Below are positions 8,870 to 18,568 of a stretch of 64,000 bases of DNA, one piece after another. Source of the stretch: Frateuria terrea (lineage in GTDB: Bacteria; Pseudomonadota; Gammaproteobacteria; Xanthomonadales; Rhodanobacteraceae); the NCBI RefSeq assembly GCF_900115705.1, contig NZ_FOXL01000005.1, forward strand, positions 414,454-478,453, in the 5' to 3' direction. Each line of letters opens with the position of its first letter. The first letter of the stretch is position 1. The notes beneath the pieces were generated by a model. That model saw only the letters and a program-made list of their open reading frames with translations. It made no database searches and was not told the origin of the DNA. The position numbers and the translations under genes are program-made.

Positions 8870-9883
8870 ATGACCAACGGCCTCAACGAACGCGACTTCG
8901 CCCTCGACCCGGAAGACAACGCCCGGCTGGCCAACTTGTGCGGCCCGTTCGACGAGCACCTGCGCCAGGTCGAATTGCGCCTGGGCGTGGAAATCGACCA
9001 CCGCGGCAACCTCTTCAAGGTGATCGGCGAAGAGGCGCCGGCGCGCGCCGCCGAAAAGGTGCTCCGCGCGCTCTATACCGGTACCGAGGGCCAAACGCTC
9101 ACCGGCGCGCAGATCAACCTGCAACTGGCTGAATCGGGCATCGACGCCATGGTCGACGAGGCCGCCGAGGGTGCGCAGGAGGTGGTGATCAAGGTCAAGC
9201 GCGGCGTGATCAAGGGCCGCGGTCCAAGCCAGGCGCGCTACCTGCATGCCATCGCCACGCACGACATCAATTTCGGCGTGGGCCCGGCCGGCACCGGCAA
9301 GACCTACCTGGCGGTGGCCAGCGCGGTCGAGGCGTTGGAGGCCAACCGCGCGCAGCGCCTGCTGCTGGTGCGCCCGGCGGTGGAAGCGGGCGAGAAACTC
9401 GGCTTCCTGCCGGGCGACCTCAGCCAGAAGGTCGATCCCTACCTGCGCCCGCTCTACGACGCCTTGTACGAAATGCTCGGCTTCGAGAAGGTCGCCAAGC
9501 TGATCGAGCGCAACGTGATCGAGATCGCGCCGCTGGCCTATATGCGTGGTCGCACGCTCAACGATTCCTACGTGATCCTCGACGAGGCGCAGAACACCAC
9601 CGTCGAGCAGATGAAGATGTTCCTCACGCGCATCGGCTTCGGCTCGGTGGCGGTGATCACCGGCGACGTCAGCCAGGTCGACCTGCCGCGCCACGTCCGC
9701 TCGGGCCTTCGCCACGCGGTGGAGGTGCTGCGCGGCGTCGACGGCATCAGCTTCACGTTCTTCACTTCGCGCGACGTCGTGCGCCATCCGCTGGTGGCCA
9801 AGATCGTGCGGGCCTACGAGTCGTTCGAACAGGCGGGGAACGGGGAACAGGGACCCGGCAACACCAAGGGCGGCGCGGCGTGA
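8870..9883 (+). CDS. ybeZ: PhoH-family ATPase YbeZ
   Basis: A 337-residue PhoH-like P-loop ATPase, thought to act with the RNase YbeY in ribosome and RNA metabolism. An N-terminal KH-like region (about 35-70) precedes the PhoH domain, with Walker A GPAGTGKT at 138-145 and Walker B VILDEAQN near 233-240, then [10 protein letters not shown], typical of the family. The last 15 residues are low-complexity. Its stop codon overlaps the ybeY start (GTGA), so the two are translationally coupled. Confidence 0.94.
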   Translation: MTNGLNERDFALDPEDNARLANLCGPFDEHLRQVELRLGVEIDHRGNLFKVIGEEAPARAAEKVLRALYTGTEGQTLTGAQINLQLAESGIDAMVDEAAEGAQEVVIKVKRGVIKGRGPSQARYLHAIATHDINFGVGPAGTGKTYLAVASAVEALEANRAQRLLLVRPAVEAGEKLGFLPGDLSQKVDPYLRPLYDALYEMLGFEKVAKLIERNVIEIAPLAYMRGRTLNDSYVILDEAQNTTVEQMKMFLTRIGFGSVAVITGDVSQVDLPRHVRSGLRHAVEVLRGVDGISFTFFTSRDVVRHPLVAKIVRAYESFEQAGNGEQGPGNTKGGAA

Positions 9884-10368
9884 TTGCGACGGCCAACGGG
9901 CGGTCGGCAAAGCCGCAATCGGTCGTGGCCGTGAGCTATGCGGTCGCTCGCGCCGGCGTGCCGTCAACGGCCAGCTTCCGCCAGTGGGTCGAGGCGGCAT
10001 TGCGCGGCGCCAGGCGCCGCAAGCGCGCCGAGGTCGCCATCCGCATCGTCGACGCAGAAGAGGGGCTGGCGCTCAACCGCGACTACCGCGGCAAGGCCTA
10101 CGCGACCAACGTACTCTCCTTCCCCGCCGAGCTGCCGCCCGGCGTCGACCTGCCGCTGATCGGCGACCTGGCCATCTGCGCTCCGGTGGTCGCCCGCGAA
10201 GCGGCCGAGCAGGGCAAGAAACCACGCGATCATTGGGCGCACCTGACCGTGCACGGCACGCTCCACTTGCTGGGCTACGACCATATCGAGGACGGCGAGG
10301 CCGAGGCGATGGAATCCCTGGAAGCGAGCATCCTGGCCACGCTGGGCATTGCCGACCCCTACGCTTAG
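9880..10368 (+). CDS. ybeY: Endoribonuclease YbeY, 16S rRNA 3' maturation
   Basis: Zinc-dependent single-strand endoribonuclease for 16S rRNA 3'-end processing and 70S quality control. The metal site is H125, H129 and H135 in [11 protein letters not shown], preceded by the conserved NVLSFP strand and GDLAIC. At 162 residues it is typical in length, with a slightly long N terminus. It starts at a GTG that overlaps the ybeZ TGA by four bases. Confidence 0.96.
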   Translation: MIATANGRSAKPQSVVAVSYAVARAGVPSTASFRQWVEAALRGARRRKRAEVAIRIVDAEEGLALNRDYRGKAYATNVLSFPAELPPGVDLPLIGDLAICAPVVAREAAEQGKKPRDHWAHLTVHGTLHLLGYDHIEDGEAEAMESLEASILATLGIADPYA

Positions 10369-10499
10369 CGAAACGTTGCCCGCTCTTCTCCGGAAACGGG
10401 TTCTGACAAAGCGGCCGCCTGCTTGTGCCCTGAATCCCCACGGTTTTTCCGCTAGACTCCGGCTTTCCGCCCGTTCGTGGGCCGCTCTTCCCTGAGTTG

Positions 10500-11354
10500 A
10501 TGAACGACGACCCTGGCAGTACCAACGGCCCGGCCCCCCACCGCTCCTGGTGGGATCGTCTGGGCCACCTGTTTTCCGGCGAACCGCGCAACCGCGACGA
10601 ACTGATCGAGGAATTGCGCGCCGCCCAGGCCAATGGCCTGCTCTCCAACGACACCCTCACCATGGTCGAGGGTGCGCTCAAGGTCACCGAGCTCAGCGTG
10701 GACGACGTGATGGTGCCGCGTGCGCAGATCGTGATGATCGCGGCGGACGCGTCCCTGCCCGACATCCTGGCCAAGGTGGTCGAATCGGGGCACTCGCGCT
10801 TCCCCGTGCATGGCGAGGACAAGGACGAGATCCTTGGCATCCTGCTGGCCAAGGACCTGCTCAAGTACTTCGGCGACGGCGCCGGTTTCGACCTCGCGCA
10901 GTTGCTGCGTCCGGCGGTGCTGATACCCGAATCGATGCGCCTGAACGTGCTGCTGGCCGAGTTCCGCCGCTCGCGCAACCACATGGCGCTGGTGGTGGAC
11001 GAATACGGCGGCGTCGCCGGGCTGATCACCATCGAGGACGTGCTCGAACAGATCGTCGGCGAAATCGACGACGAACACGACGACGAAGACGAGCCGAGCC
11101 TGATGCACGAGTTGCCCGGCGGCGGCTGGATGGTCAGCGCGCTCACCCCGATCGCCGACTTCAACGAACAGACCGGCGCCAGCTTCTCCGATGAAGAGTT
11201 CGACACCGTCGGCGGCATGGCGACCGCCGAGTTCGGCCACTTGCCCGAAGCGGGCGAGGAAGTGGTGTTCGGCGGCTACCTGTTCATCGTCACCGAAGCC
11301 GACGATCGGCGCGTGCAGCAGTTCCGCGTCAACCGGCAGACGGCCGATGCCTGA
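10500..11354 (+). CDS. corC: CorC/YbeX family CBS-domain protein
   Basis: Cytosolic CBS-pair protein of the YbeX/CorC type, linked to magnesium/cobalt efflux and, by neighbourhood, to ribosome function with YbeZ/YbeY. The 284 residues contain the RDELIEEL start, two CBS motifs (about 65-190, with DVMVPRAQI and MALVVDEYGGVAGLITIED), an acidic stretch (EIDDEHDDEDE) and the C-terminal CorC/HlyC transporter-associated domain (about 205-284). There is no membrane domain, as expected for short CorC. ATG 10500 is chosen; a TTG at 10497 is directly before it. Confidence 0.92.
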   Translation: MNDDPGSTNGPAPHRSWWDRLGHLFSGEPRNRDELIEELRAAQANGLLSNDTLTMVEGALKVTELSVDDVMVPRAQIVMIAADASLPDILAKVVESGHSRFPVHGEDKDEILGILLAKDLLKYFGDGAGFDLAQLLRPAVLIPESMRLNVLLAEFRRSRNHMALVVDEYGGVAGLITIEDVLEQIVGEIDDEHDDEDEPSLMHELPGGGWMVSALTPIADFNEQTGASFSDEEFDTVGGMATAEFGHLPEAGEEVVFGGYLFIVTEADDRRVQQFRVNRQTADA

Positions 11355-12693
11355 GGCCGCCCTCCTCGTCCCCACAACGCCGGCCAATTCCTCGCAGCCT
11401 CTCCCCGCATACGGGCAGAGGAGCGCACGGTTTGCCGCAGCCGGCGTTCTCTCCCTCCTGCAGGCCGGCGCCGGATCGCGCTTTTCTGCCAACAGGCTTT
11501 GGCTGATCTGCCTCGTCCTGCTGCTTGCCTTCAACCTCCGCCCCGCCCATGCCGGCGTCGCCAATGCTCCCGGCGCAAACATCGAAGTGTCGCTGGTCAC
11601 TTACGGTCCCGGCGAGACGTACTGGGAACGCTTCGGGCACGACGCCATCGAGCTGCGCGACACCGTCAGCGGCGAGGCCTTCAACTTCAACTACGGCGTG
11701 TTCGACTTCGACGAGCGCGGATTCCTGCTCAACTTCGCCCGCGGCCGCATGCATTACCTGATGGATGCCGAGCCCACCACGCTCGACGAAAACTGGTACA
11801 TCCAGGCCGGCCGCTCCGTGACCCGCCAGCGACTGGATCTGGCACCTGAGCAAGCCGCCGCGTTGCGCGACTTCCTGCTGTGGAACCTGCGCCCGGAAAA
11901 CGCGCGCTACGACTACGACTACTACGTCGACAACTGCACCACCCGCGTGCGCGACGCGCTGGACCGCGCGCTGGGCGGCGTGCTGAAAACCCAGCTCACC
12001 ACCCGCCACGGCGGCATGACCTACCGCCAGCAGACCGACCGCCTGATGAGCGCGCAACCCTGGCTGATGCTGCTGCTCGACCTGGGGCTGGGCCCTTATG
12101 CCGACCAGCCGCTCAACGCCTGGCAAGAGAGCTTCCTGCCCGCCGTGCTTTCGCGTGAGATGGACGGCGTGCAGGTCAGCGGCCCACAAGGCATGCACCC
12201 CCTCGTAGCCGACCGTGTCCTGGTCGCGCCCAATCGCCTCGAAACGCCCCCGGTCACGCCGCCCGACCTGCGCCTGCCGCTGGCCCTGGCGGGGCTCGTC
12301 CTGGCCGCCCTGGTAGTGCTGACCCGGCGCTTCTGGCCTCTCGGCCTCACCCTGCTCGGCACCATCTATCTGGTGCTGGCGGGGGTAGTGGGCATCGGGC
12401 TGCTCGTCCTGTGGCTGTTGACCACCCACCACGCTGCCTGGGCCAACGCCAACCTCCTGCTCTTCAACCCACTCGCCCTCATGTTGCTGCCAACCGCATG
12501 GCGTGCGCGGCGCGGCGTGCCCGCCTCACGCCTGGCTGATGTCGTGCTCGTGATACAGCTGCTCGCCCTGCTCGTCGCCGTGCTGCTGCACCTGCTCCCC
12601 GGCACCGCGCAGCAGAACCAGCCCTGGCTGCTGTTCGCCATGCCGGCGTGGCTGGCCATCGCCTGCACGCTTCGAGGCGCCCACCCCGCTTAA
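11347..12693 (+). CDS. DUF4105 (Lnb N-terminal-like) periplasmic domain with a C-terminal membrane domain
   Basis: A 448-residue protein. After a signal/anchor segment (about residues 55-73, ending near RPAHAG) comes a DUF4105 domain with VTYGPGETYWERFGHDAIELRD, the FDERGF loop and a candidate catalytic Cys/Asn centre in YYVDNCTTR, resembling the N-terminal domain of lacto-N-biosidase-type proteins. The C-terminal 120 residues form four to five hydrophobic segments. The ATG overlaps the corC end by 8 bases. The first 50 residues read through a hairpin repeat and look non-protein-like, but no other in-frame start precedes the signal segment. Substrate unknown. It stands where lnt often follows corC. 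Confidence 0.75.
   Translation: MPEAALLVPTTPANSSQPLPAYGQRSARFAAAGVLSLLQAGAGSRFSANRLWLICLVLLLAFNLRPAHAGVANAPGANIEVSLVTYGPGETYWERFGHDAIELRDTVSGEAFNFNYGVFDFDERGFLLNFARGRMHYLMDAEPTTLDENWYIQAGRSVTRQRLDLAPEQAAALRDFLLWNLRPENARYDYDYYVDNCTTRVRDALDRALGGVLKTQLTTRHGGMTYRQQTDRLMSAQPWLMLLLDLGLGPYADQPLNAWQESFLPAVLSREMDGVQVSGPQGMHPLVADRVLVAPNRLETPPVTPPDLRLPLALAGLVLAALVVLTRRFWPLGLTLLGTIYLVLAGVVGIGLLVLWLLTTHHAAWANANLLLFNPLALMLLPTAWRARRGVPASRLADVVLVIQLLALLVAVLLHLLPGTAQQNQPWLLFAMPAWLAIACTLRGAHPA
11398..11421. repeat. Hairpin repeat inside the 5' end of the DUF4105 gene
   Basis: CCTCT-C-CCCG (11398-11407) pairs with CGGG-C-AGAGG (11412-11421) around a 4-base loop with one C/C mismatch. Its CCTCTcCCCG arm resembles the first arm of the 8725-8747 element. 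It is translated as part of the poorly protein-like N terminus of the DUF4105 protein, which suggests repeat insertion near the gene start. Confidence 0.45.
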
Positions 12694-14657
12694 TCACCAG
12701 CAAGCGATTTCTGTTCGATCTTGGCGCGGAAAACCTGGCTTAGCGATCTGGCGAAACTCGCCGTCATGTGTTGCGAGTCCCGGAAGACGATGAACCCGTC
12801 ACGTTGCGCCTGGCAGATGCCCTGAGGGCATATCTGGTCGTTGAGGTCGAGGACAGATACGTTTGGGTAAGGCCGGCTGGCCACTTGCAACCAGTGGTAG
12901 ACGGCTTCATTGGTTCTGCCCGCAGGCGCCGAACAGCTTCCAAGCGACGCCAGCCACTCGGGACGGCCTTGGTGCGAGGCGAGACAATCAGGGCCATCGA
13001 ATGGCAAGTGCGGCGTGCTTCGCAACAGATAGATTTGGCCCGACGCAGCAGCGAGGGGAGCCAGTATCCGTCCGGTGCCTTCCATCCACTGGTTTGCCGA
13101 GAATGCGTAGGTGGAAACCGAGCCAAGGATGACGGTATCTGGCTTGATCTCCGTCAGGTACGTCACTGCGCGCTGCCGCCAGGCCGAACATTCCACGTAC
13201 ATGCGGCCGATCCGCTGGTAGAAGAGCGGCTCGTCGACCATCGGGCAGGACGACTTGGTGATCACCAGCAGGCGCCAGTCGGGCCGGTCATAGGCTTGCG
13301 CAACCGCCGGAAACCACTGGCCGGCAATACTGTCCCCCATAAGCACGGCCGTATGGTGAGCATCCTTTGCGCCAAAGCCGCAAACGCGCAGCGCGTCGCT
13401 TGTGTACCACTCGTCACAACCCATGCGATAGATCGCCGGCGCATCCGCGTGAGCCTTGGCCAAGCGCCGATACTGCGGACTGCGCTCCAGACTGGATGCG
13501 TGGTTGTACCAGCGCAAGCACATCAAGCTCGCCAGGGTCATCACCGCCAGCGCAATCGCCACGGTCATGGGCGGCCGAGCCAGCCACACGCGGCGATGCC
13601 GGGTGGGAGTCTCCACCATTAGATACGAAAGTATGGCAAGCACCAGCGAGGCGGCGATAGCGCAAGCACGGAGGATCGGGCTATCGGATGAATACAGCGC
13701 GCGGGCGAGTAGAAGCACCGGCCAATGCCAGAGATACCAAGCGTAGGAAACGCGCCCCAGCAGTTGCAGCGGGCGCCAAGCGAGGATGCGTGAGATTCCG
13801 ACATCGTGCACGCCCGCCGCGATGATCGCCACGGCCCCCAACGTGGGCAGTACCGACCATCCGCCAGGGTAAGGGACGTTCGAGGTCAGCGTCGTGGCCG
13901 CCGCCACGATGGAAACCAGCCCAAGCCAGCCCATGACATCCAAGATACGTGCCCGCGCGCCTACGCGGGCACTGCCGGGCGCCCTCTTAGAGAGCCATAC
14001 CAAGGCGCCAAGAGCAAACTGCCAGGCGCGCAGGGGCATCATGTAGAAGGCCAGCCGCGGAGCGGTATAGGTCAGTACGATGCAAGCAGCGAGGCTTACC
14101 GCCACGATGACGGCCATCCCGATCTTTAGCCGCCGGAGGCCTCCGGACTGCCTGCTCGCGCCGCCCCACAACCACGCAAGAAGCGCCGGCCATAACAGAT
14201 AGAACTGTTCTTCGACGCCCAGCGACCAGGTATGCAGAAACAGGTTGCCCTCGGCACCACTGGAAAAGTAATCCAGCCTCCCGAACGCAAAATGGATGTT
14301 GCTCAACCAGAAGGCCGCACTGGCCGCGGCTCCGGCCTGCTCTTTCTGGTCGCCGGGCGCCAGCAGCAACTTCGCGCACACGCCGACGACCAGCAACATC
14401 GTGAGCAGGCCGGGCAGCAAGCGCCTCAACCGGCGCACGTAGAACTCGCTGAAACCCACCGATCCCGTATCGGTGAGTTCGCGAAGCAGCAAGCCGGTAA
14501 TCAGGTACCCCGAGAGGACGAAGAATACGTCCACCCCAACGAAGCCGCCGGGCAGCCAGGGCACACCCGCATGTGCTGCCACGACCAGCAGGATCGCAAC
14601 CGCCCGCAAGCCTTCCAGATCGCCGCGGTAGCCAAGGCGGTATTCGTTTGCGTGCAT
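12690..14657 (-). CDS. Membrane acyltransferase (acyltransferase-3) with C-terminal SGNH domain
   Basis: OafA/OatA-like O-acyltransferase that would acetylate a surface glycan (O-antigen or peptidoglycan). The 655 residues start with RGDLEGLRAVAILLVV, catalytic H29 in VAAHAG, GVDVFFVLSGYLITG and RRLRRLLPGLL, followed by about ten membrane helices (to about 380). The periplasmic SGNH-hydrolase-like domain follows, with GDSIAGQW and the C-terminal DSQHMTASF (Asp/His). The start at 14657 has a GGGGGGAG site; an upstream ATG at 14717 has none. Its stop codon interleaves with that of the converging DUF4105 gene (TTAA). Substrate cannot be read from sequence. Confidence 0.9.
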   Translation of the reverse strand: MHANEYRLGYRGDLEGLRAVAILLVVAAHAGVPWLPGGFVGVDVFFVLSGYLITGLLLRELTDTGSVGFSEFYVRRLRRLLPGLLTMLLVVGVCAKLLLAPGDQKEQAGAAASAAFWLSNIHFAFGRLDYFSSGAEGNLFLHTWSLGVEEQFYLLWPALLAWLWGGASRQSGGLRRLKIGMAVIVAVSLAACIVLTYTAPRLAFYMMPLRAWQFALGALVWLSKRAPGSARVGARARILDVMGWLGLVSIVAAATTLTSNVPYPGGWSVLPTLGAVAIIAAGVHDVGISRILAWRPLQLLGRVSYAWYLWHWPVLLLARALYSSDSPILRACAIAASLVLAILSYLMVETPTRHRRVWLARPPMTVAIALAVMTLASLMCLRWYNHASSLERSPQYRRLAKAHADAPAIYRMGCDEWYTSDALRVCGFGAKDAHHTAVLMGDSIAGQWFPAVAQAYDRPDWRLLVITKSSCPMVDEPLFYQRIGRMYVECSAWRQRAVTYLTEIKPDTVILGSVSTYAFSANQWMEGTGRILAPLAAASGQIYLLRSTPHLPFDGPDCLASHQGRPEWLASLGSCSAPAGRTNEAVYHWLQVASRPYPNVSVLDLNDQICPQGICQAQRDGFIVFRDSQHMTASFARSLSQVFRAKIEQKSLAGD

Positions 14658-14755
14658 GGGCTCCCCCCAACAGGCCGTACGACATGATTGCACGGCTCCA
14701 TGCAACGCGACCGCCACCGTAGCGACAGCACACCGGTACCCTTACCATCAGGCCT

Positions 14756-15745
14756 ATGCCCACGCCCACGAACAATATGGTCGTCAACTGCATCGCCTAT
14801 CGTGGCGACGGCACCCGCATCGGCGAGATCACCCTCGATGCGATCAGCGACGTTCTGCAGGAGCCCGGTACCTTCGTCTGGGTTGGGCTGCACGAGCCGG
14901 ATGCGGCGCTGCTGCTCAAGCTGCAGGAAGAATTCGACCTGCATGACCTGGCCATCGAGGATGCCCACAAGGCACACCAGCGCACCAAGCTTGAGGCCTA
15001 CGGCGACTCGCTGTTTCTGGTGGTGCAGACCGCCCAGCTTCTCGACGGCAACCTCGCCTTCGGCGAGACGCAGATCTTCTTCGGTGCGCGCTACCTGGTG
15101 ACCGTTCGCCACGGCGCCTCGCTGTCCTATGCACCCGCGCGCCGGAGCTGCGAGCAGGCGCACGAACTGATGCGCAACGGGCCCAGCTATGGCCTCTACG
15201 GCGTGCTCGATTTCATCGTGGACAATCTGCTGCCGATCATCCGCGACTTCCGCGAAGAGCTGCACCGGCTGGAGGCGGACATCTTCGCCGAGACCTTCAA
15301 GCGCAGCACGGTGCGCCGCCTGTACGACATGCAGCGCGACCTGATGACCCTGCGCCTGGCGGTCGCGCCGCTGCAGGACATTACCAGCCAGCTGGTGCGG
15401 CTGCATCCGCAGCTGATCCCTGACGAATTGCGCGTTTACTTCCGTGACGTCTACGACCACGTGTTCCGCGTCAATGAATCGATCAGCGCCATGCGCGAGA
15501 TGCTCGGCGCGGCGATCAACGTCAATCTGTCGCTGGTTACCTTTGGCCAGAACGAGGTGATGAAGCGCCTCGCTGGCTATGCGGCACTGCTGGCCGCCCC
15601 GACACTGATCACCAGTTGGTACGGCATGAACTTCACTCACATGCCCGAACTGGACAAGCCGTGGGCCTATCCCGTCGCGATCGTAGTGGTCGTGGGCGTA
15701 GTGGGCGGGATCTACACCTGGCTCAAGCGGGTGAAGTGGTTGTAG
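14756..15745 (+). CDS. corA: CorA magnesium/cobalt channel
   Basis: Pentameric Mg2+/Co2+ channel. The 329-residue protein has the long cytosolic N-terminal domain with FVWVGLHEP and an EDAHKAHQR segment, long stalk helices, and two C-terminal helices with the signature GMNF in SWYGMNFTHMPEL, ending in the basic KRVKWL tail. A second Met at residue 8 (14777) is an alternative start. The divergent acyltransferase start is about 98 bases upstream; no clear promoter is visible. Confidence 0.95.
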   Translation: MPTPTNNMVVNCIAYRGDGTRIGEITLDAISDVLQEPGTFVWVGLHEPDAALLLKLQEEFDLHDLAIEDAHKAHQRTKLEAYGDSLFLVVQTAQLLDGNLAFGETQIFFGARYLVTVRHGASLSYAPARRSCEQAHELMRNGPSYGLYGVLDFIVDNLLPIIRDFREELHRLEADIFAETFKRSTVRRLYDMQRDLMTLRLAVAPLQDITSQLVRLHPQLIPDELRVYFRDVYDHVFRVNESISAMREMLGAAINVNLSLVTFGQNEVMKRLAGYAALLAAPTLITSWYGMNFTHMPELDKPWAYPVAIVVVVGVVGGIYTWLKRVKWL

Positions 15746-15798
15746 GACACTGCCAGCCCGCTCGCATCGGCCATCCCTGTCGCGCGTCAGGGTTTCCA

Positions 15799-15828
15799 AG
15801 AAAAAGCGGCGACCGATCGGCCGCCGCT
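15799..15828 (-). terminator. Intrinsic terminator of the S9 peptidase gene
   Basis: Read on the minus strand, AGCGGCG (15828-15822) pairs with CGCCGCT (15811-15805) across a loop that itself contains the CCGATCGG palindrome, followed directly by TTTTCTT. It starts 15 bases after the peptidase stop codon. On the plus strand there is no T run, so it serves the leftward gene. Confidence 0.75.
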
Positions 15829-15842
15829 GGTGCAATGAGGAT

Positions 15843-17954
15843 TCAGTGGCCGCGGGCGGCCTCGCCTTGTCCCGAGGTCCACCGCTTCAGCCACGCGTTC
15901 ACCGTCTCGTGCCACATCACGCTGTTCTGCGGCTTGAGGACCCAGTGGTTCTCGTCCGGGAAGGTGAGGAATTCGCTCGGAATGCCGCGGCGCTGCAGCG
16001 CGGTGAACGCACCCAGGCCCTGGGTGATCGGAATGCGGAAATCATGCCCGCTGTGCACGACCAGCGTCGGCACGCGCCAGTCCTTGACGTGGTCGATCGG
16101 GTTGAAGCGCTCGTAGTTTTCCGGATGCTCGAACGGCGTGCCGCCGTTCTCCTTCTCCTCGAACCACAACTCCTCGGTGGCGTAATACATCATGCGGGCG
16201 TCGAACACGCCGTCGTGGTCGACCAGGCACTTCCACGGCTCGTTCCAAACGCCGGCGATCCAGTAAACCATGTAGCCGCCGTAGCTGGCACCCAGCGCGC
16301 AGGCGTTGTCGGCATCGAGGAAGCTGTACTTGTCCAGCGCAGCCTTCCAGCCGGCCTTGAGGTCTTCCAGCGGCTTGCCGCCCCAGTCGCCCGAGATCGA
16401 ATCGGTGAACGCCTGGCCGTAGCCGGTCGAACCATGGAAGTTCACGGTGACCACCGCAAAGCCCTGCCCCGCATAGGTCTGCGGGTTCCAGCGGTAGCTC
16501 CAGTCGTTGGTCATGGCGCCCTGTGGACCACCGTGGATGATGAAGGCGACCGGATACTTCTGCCCGCGCTTGTAGCCCACCGGCTTGACCACGTAGCCCT
16601 GCACCTGCTCGTTGTTCCAGCCCTTGAAGGTGAAGAACTCGAAGTCGCCCATTTTCGCGTTCTTCAGCCGTTTGGCATTGAAGTGGGTGACCTGTTTCAA
16701 GCCGTGACCGCGGGCATCGGTCAGATACAGATCGACCGGGCGCTTCAGATCGTCGCGTGCCAGCAGCAGCTTGCCGTTCTGTAGCGAATAGCCGCCCACC
16801 GCGCCCTCACCCACCAGCTTGCTGACCTTGCCGCTGGCAGCATCGATGGCAAACAGCGGGTGCTGGCCCTCCTCGTCGGCGGTCGCATAGAGCGTCCTGC
16901 CGTCGGAGGCGATCGTCAGCGCGCCGGGCGAGCGATCCCACTGCGGATCGATTTCGTGCGTGGCGCCGCTCTGCAGGTCCATCGCCATGACCGCGAAGCG
17001 ATCGGCCTCGAATGCGGGCTTCTTCATGGCGAGGTAATACAGCGTCTTGCCGTCCGGCGAAGGCACCGGGTAGGCGTCCCATGCCTTGTTCGCCGCGGTA
17101 AGGTTCTGCGGCGCGGCTAAACCATCCGCAGGCACCCGGTAAACATCGAAATTGGTCGACCACGGTTCGCTGCTGCCGGCGATGCGCACGTCGAAGTACA
17201 CGGTGCGGCCGTCCGGCGAGAAGGCGAACTCACTCTCGTCGCCGAAGGGTTTGCTGGGAACGTCACCATCGATGCCGCGGCTGAGCAGCGTCGGCTCGGC
17301 CGGCAGCATGCCGGTGCCGTCGAAGCGGGCGATGAAAAGCTGGTTGCGCCGGCCGTCGGACCAGGCGTCCCAGTGGCGCACGAACAGCTTGTTGTAGACG
17401 GTGCCGGTGGCCTTGTTCTTCGCACGGCCGTCGATGCGCTCCTTGGTGCAGGCCAGGTCTGCGCAGTCGGTATAGACCTCGTAGGAAAGCAACACGCTCT
17501 TGCCGTCCGGTGAAAGCTTGTAGCCACCCAGGTCTAGCGAACCGTGGCTGACCTGCACCGCCGCCTTGTGCCCGGCCAGGTCCAGGTTGTCGCCCGTGCC
17601 GAGATCCAGCCGCCACAACTGCGCCACGCCATCGGCGGAGGCCACGTAGTACAGGCCGTACCCATCGGGAGCCCAGCGAGCGGAGCTGCCCTTGTCCGCC
17701 ACCTTGACCGGCGCGCCGCCCTTCTTCAGGTCCAGTACGTAGATCGCGTTGATGCCCTTGTTGGCCGCGTAATCCGTGCTGCGCACGCCGAACGCGGCAT
17801 AGCGCCCATCGGGCGACAGTTGCGGGTCGCTGACACGATCCATCATCACCAGGTCGCGCACGTTGAATGGGTGCGGAGCGTGGGTTTCGAGGTCGACGGC
17901 CAGTGCCGGTGTGGCGAGCAGGCCGAGTGCTAAAGCGGCGAACAGCGGCTTCAT
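15843..17954 (-). CDS. S9 (prolyl oligopeptidase family) secreted aminopeptidase
   Basis: A 703-residue serine peptidase with a signal peptide (MKPLFAALALGLLATPALA), an N-terminal beta-propeller containing several SPDG(R/K) repeats typical of DPP-IV/acylaminoacyl-peptidase relatives, and a C-terminal alpha/beta-hydrolase domain. The triad is visible: S557 in GASYGGY, D638 in HSGHDFRIP and H670 in DENHWVLKP. It is probably periplasmic and involved in oligopeptide use. The start at 17954 follows a GAAGGGAA site; an upstream ATG at 18041 lacks one. Confidence 0.93.
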   Translation of the reverse strand: MKPLFAALALGLLATPALAVDLETHAPHPFNVRDLVMMDRVSDPQLSPDGRYAAFGVRSTDYAANKGINAIYVLDLKKGGAPVKVADKGSSARWAPDGYGLYYVASADGVAQLWRLDLGTGDNLDLAGHKAAVQVSHGSLDLGGYKLSPDGKSVLLSYEVYTDCADLACTKERIDGRAKNKATGTVYNKLFVRHWDAWSDGRRNQLFIARFDGTGMLPAEPTLLSRGIDGDVPSKPFGDESEFAFSPDGRTVYFDVRIAGSSEPWSTNFDVYRVPADGLAAPQNLTAANKAWDAYPVPSPDGKTLYYLAMKKPAFEADRFAVMAMDLQSGATHEIDPQWDRSPGALTIASDGRTLYATADEEGQHPLFAIDAASGKVSKLVGEGAVGGYSLQNGKLLLARDDLKRPVDLYLTDARGHGLKQVTHFNAKRLKNAKMGDFEFFTFKGWNNEQVQGYVVKPVGYKRGQKYPVAFIIHGGPQGAMTNDWSYRWNPQTYAGQGFAVVTVNFHGSTGYGQAFTDSISGDWGGKPLEDLKAGWKAALDKYSFLDADNACALGASYGGYMVYWIAGVWNEPWKCLVDHDGVFDARMMYYATEELWFEEKENGGTPFEHPENYERFNPIDHVKDWRVPTLVVHSGHDFRIPITQGLGAFTALQRRGIPSEFLTFPDENHWVLKPQNSVMWHETVNAWLKRWTSGQGEAARGH

Positions 17955-18080
17955 GGTGCGATTCCCTTCAGATGGGTCAGCGGGCCACGGTACGGGTCGG
18001 CGTACCGGGACGCAAGGAAGGCCGAATCCGCCGGCCAACATACGGCGCCGTGCGGCGCGTCACACGGAACCGGGGCGCGC

Positions 18081-18095
18081 TGGTATGAAATCTGC
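18081..18095 (+). promoter_or_regulatory. Candidate sigma-54 promoter of the first pilin
   Basis: TGGTAT-N5-CTGC matches the RpoN consensus (TGGCAC-N5-TTGC) at the essential GG and GC, with the correct 10-base separation. The start of transcription would fall near 18107, about 25 bases before the pilin ATG. The match is weaker than that upstream of the second pilin (C4 and C6 both replaced by T). Confidence 0.45.
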
Positions 18096-18130
18096 GTGAA
18101 TCCCGGCGTCCAAACAGGGGTCTTCCCACC

Positions 18131-18568
18131 ATGCACCGAACGCATATCGCACGGGGTTTCACCTTGATCGAGTTGATGATCGTGGTCGCGATCATCGCCA
18201 TCCTTGCGGCCATAGCCATACCGGCCTACCAGGATTACACCATCCGCGGCCAAGTCACCGAGGGTCTGAGCCTGTCCACAGGGGCCAAGGCGGCCGTGTG
18301 GGACTTCGTGTCCAACCGAGGTCGCTTCCCCAGCGGAAACGAATCGGCGGGGCTGCCTTCCAGTACATCGATCGTCGGTACCTATGTCTCGAAGGTTGAC
18401 GTGTCCGGGGGGCGGATTACGGTCGACTTCCGCGGCCAAGGTGCGAACAAGGCCATTCGCGACCAGCAGTTGGTCCTTTCGCCGATCGACCAGGGTGGCA
18501 GCATCACCTGGACCTGCACGCCCAGCACCCTCCCGGGGAAGTACCTCCCGAGCGTTTGCCGCAACTAG
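18131..18568 (+). CDS. Type IVa pilin (first of a tandem pair)
   Basis: A 145-residue prepilin with a short leader cleaved at G|FTLIEL by PilD, then the conserved hydrophobic helix (Glu5 present) continuing into [11 protein letters not shown]. The globular part ends in a disulfide-type pair (C in TWTCTPS and C in PSVCRN), the usual D-region. Its N-terminal 40 residues are almost identical to the next pilin, but the globular domain diverges. It could be an alternative major pilin or a minor variant. It is divergent from the S9 peptidase, and RpoN control is suggested by the element at 18081. Confidence 0.9.
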   Translation: MHRTHIARGFTLIELMIVVAIIAILAAIAIPAYQDYTIRGQVTEGLSLSTGAKAAVWDFVSNRGRFPSGNESAGLPSSTSIVGTYVSKVDVSGGRITVDFRGQGANKAIRDQQLVLSPIDQGGSITWTCTPSTLPGKYLPSVCRN

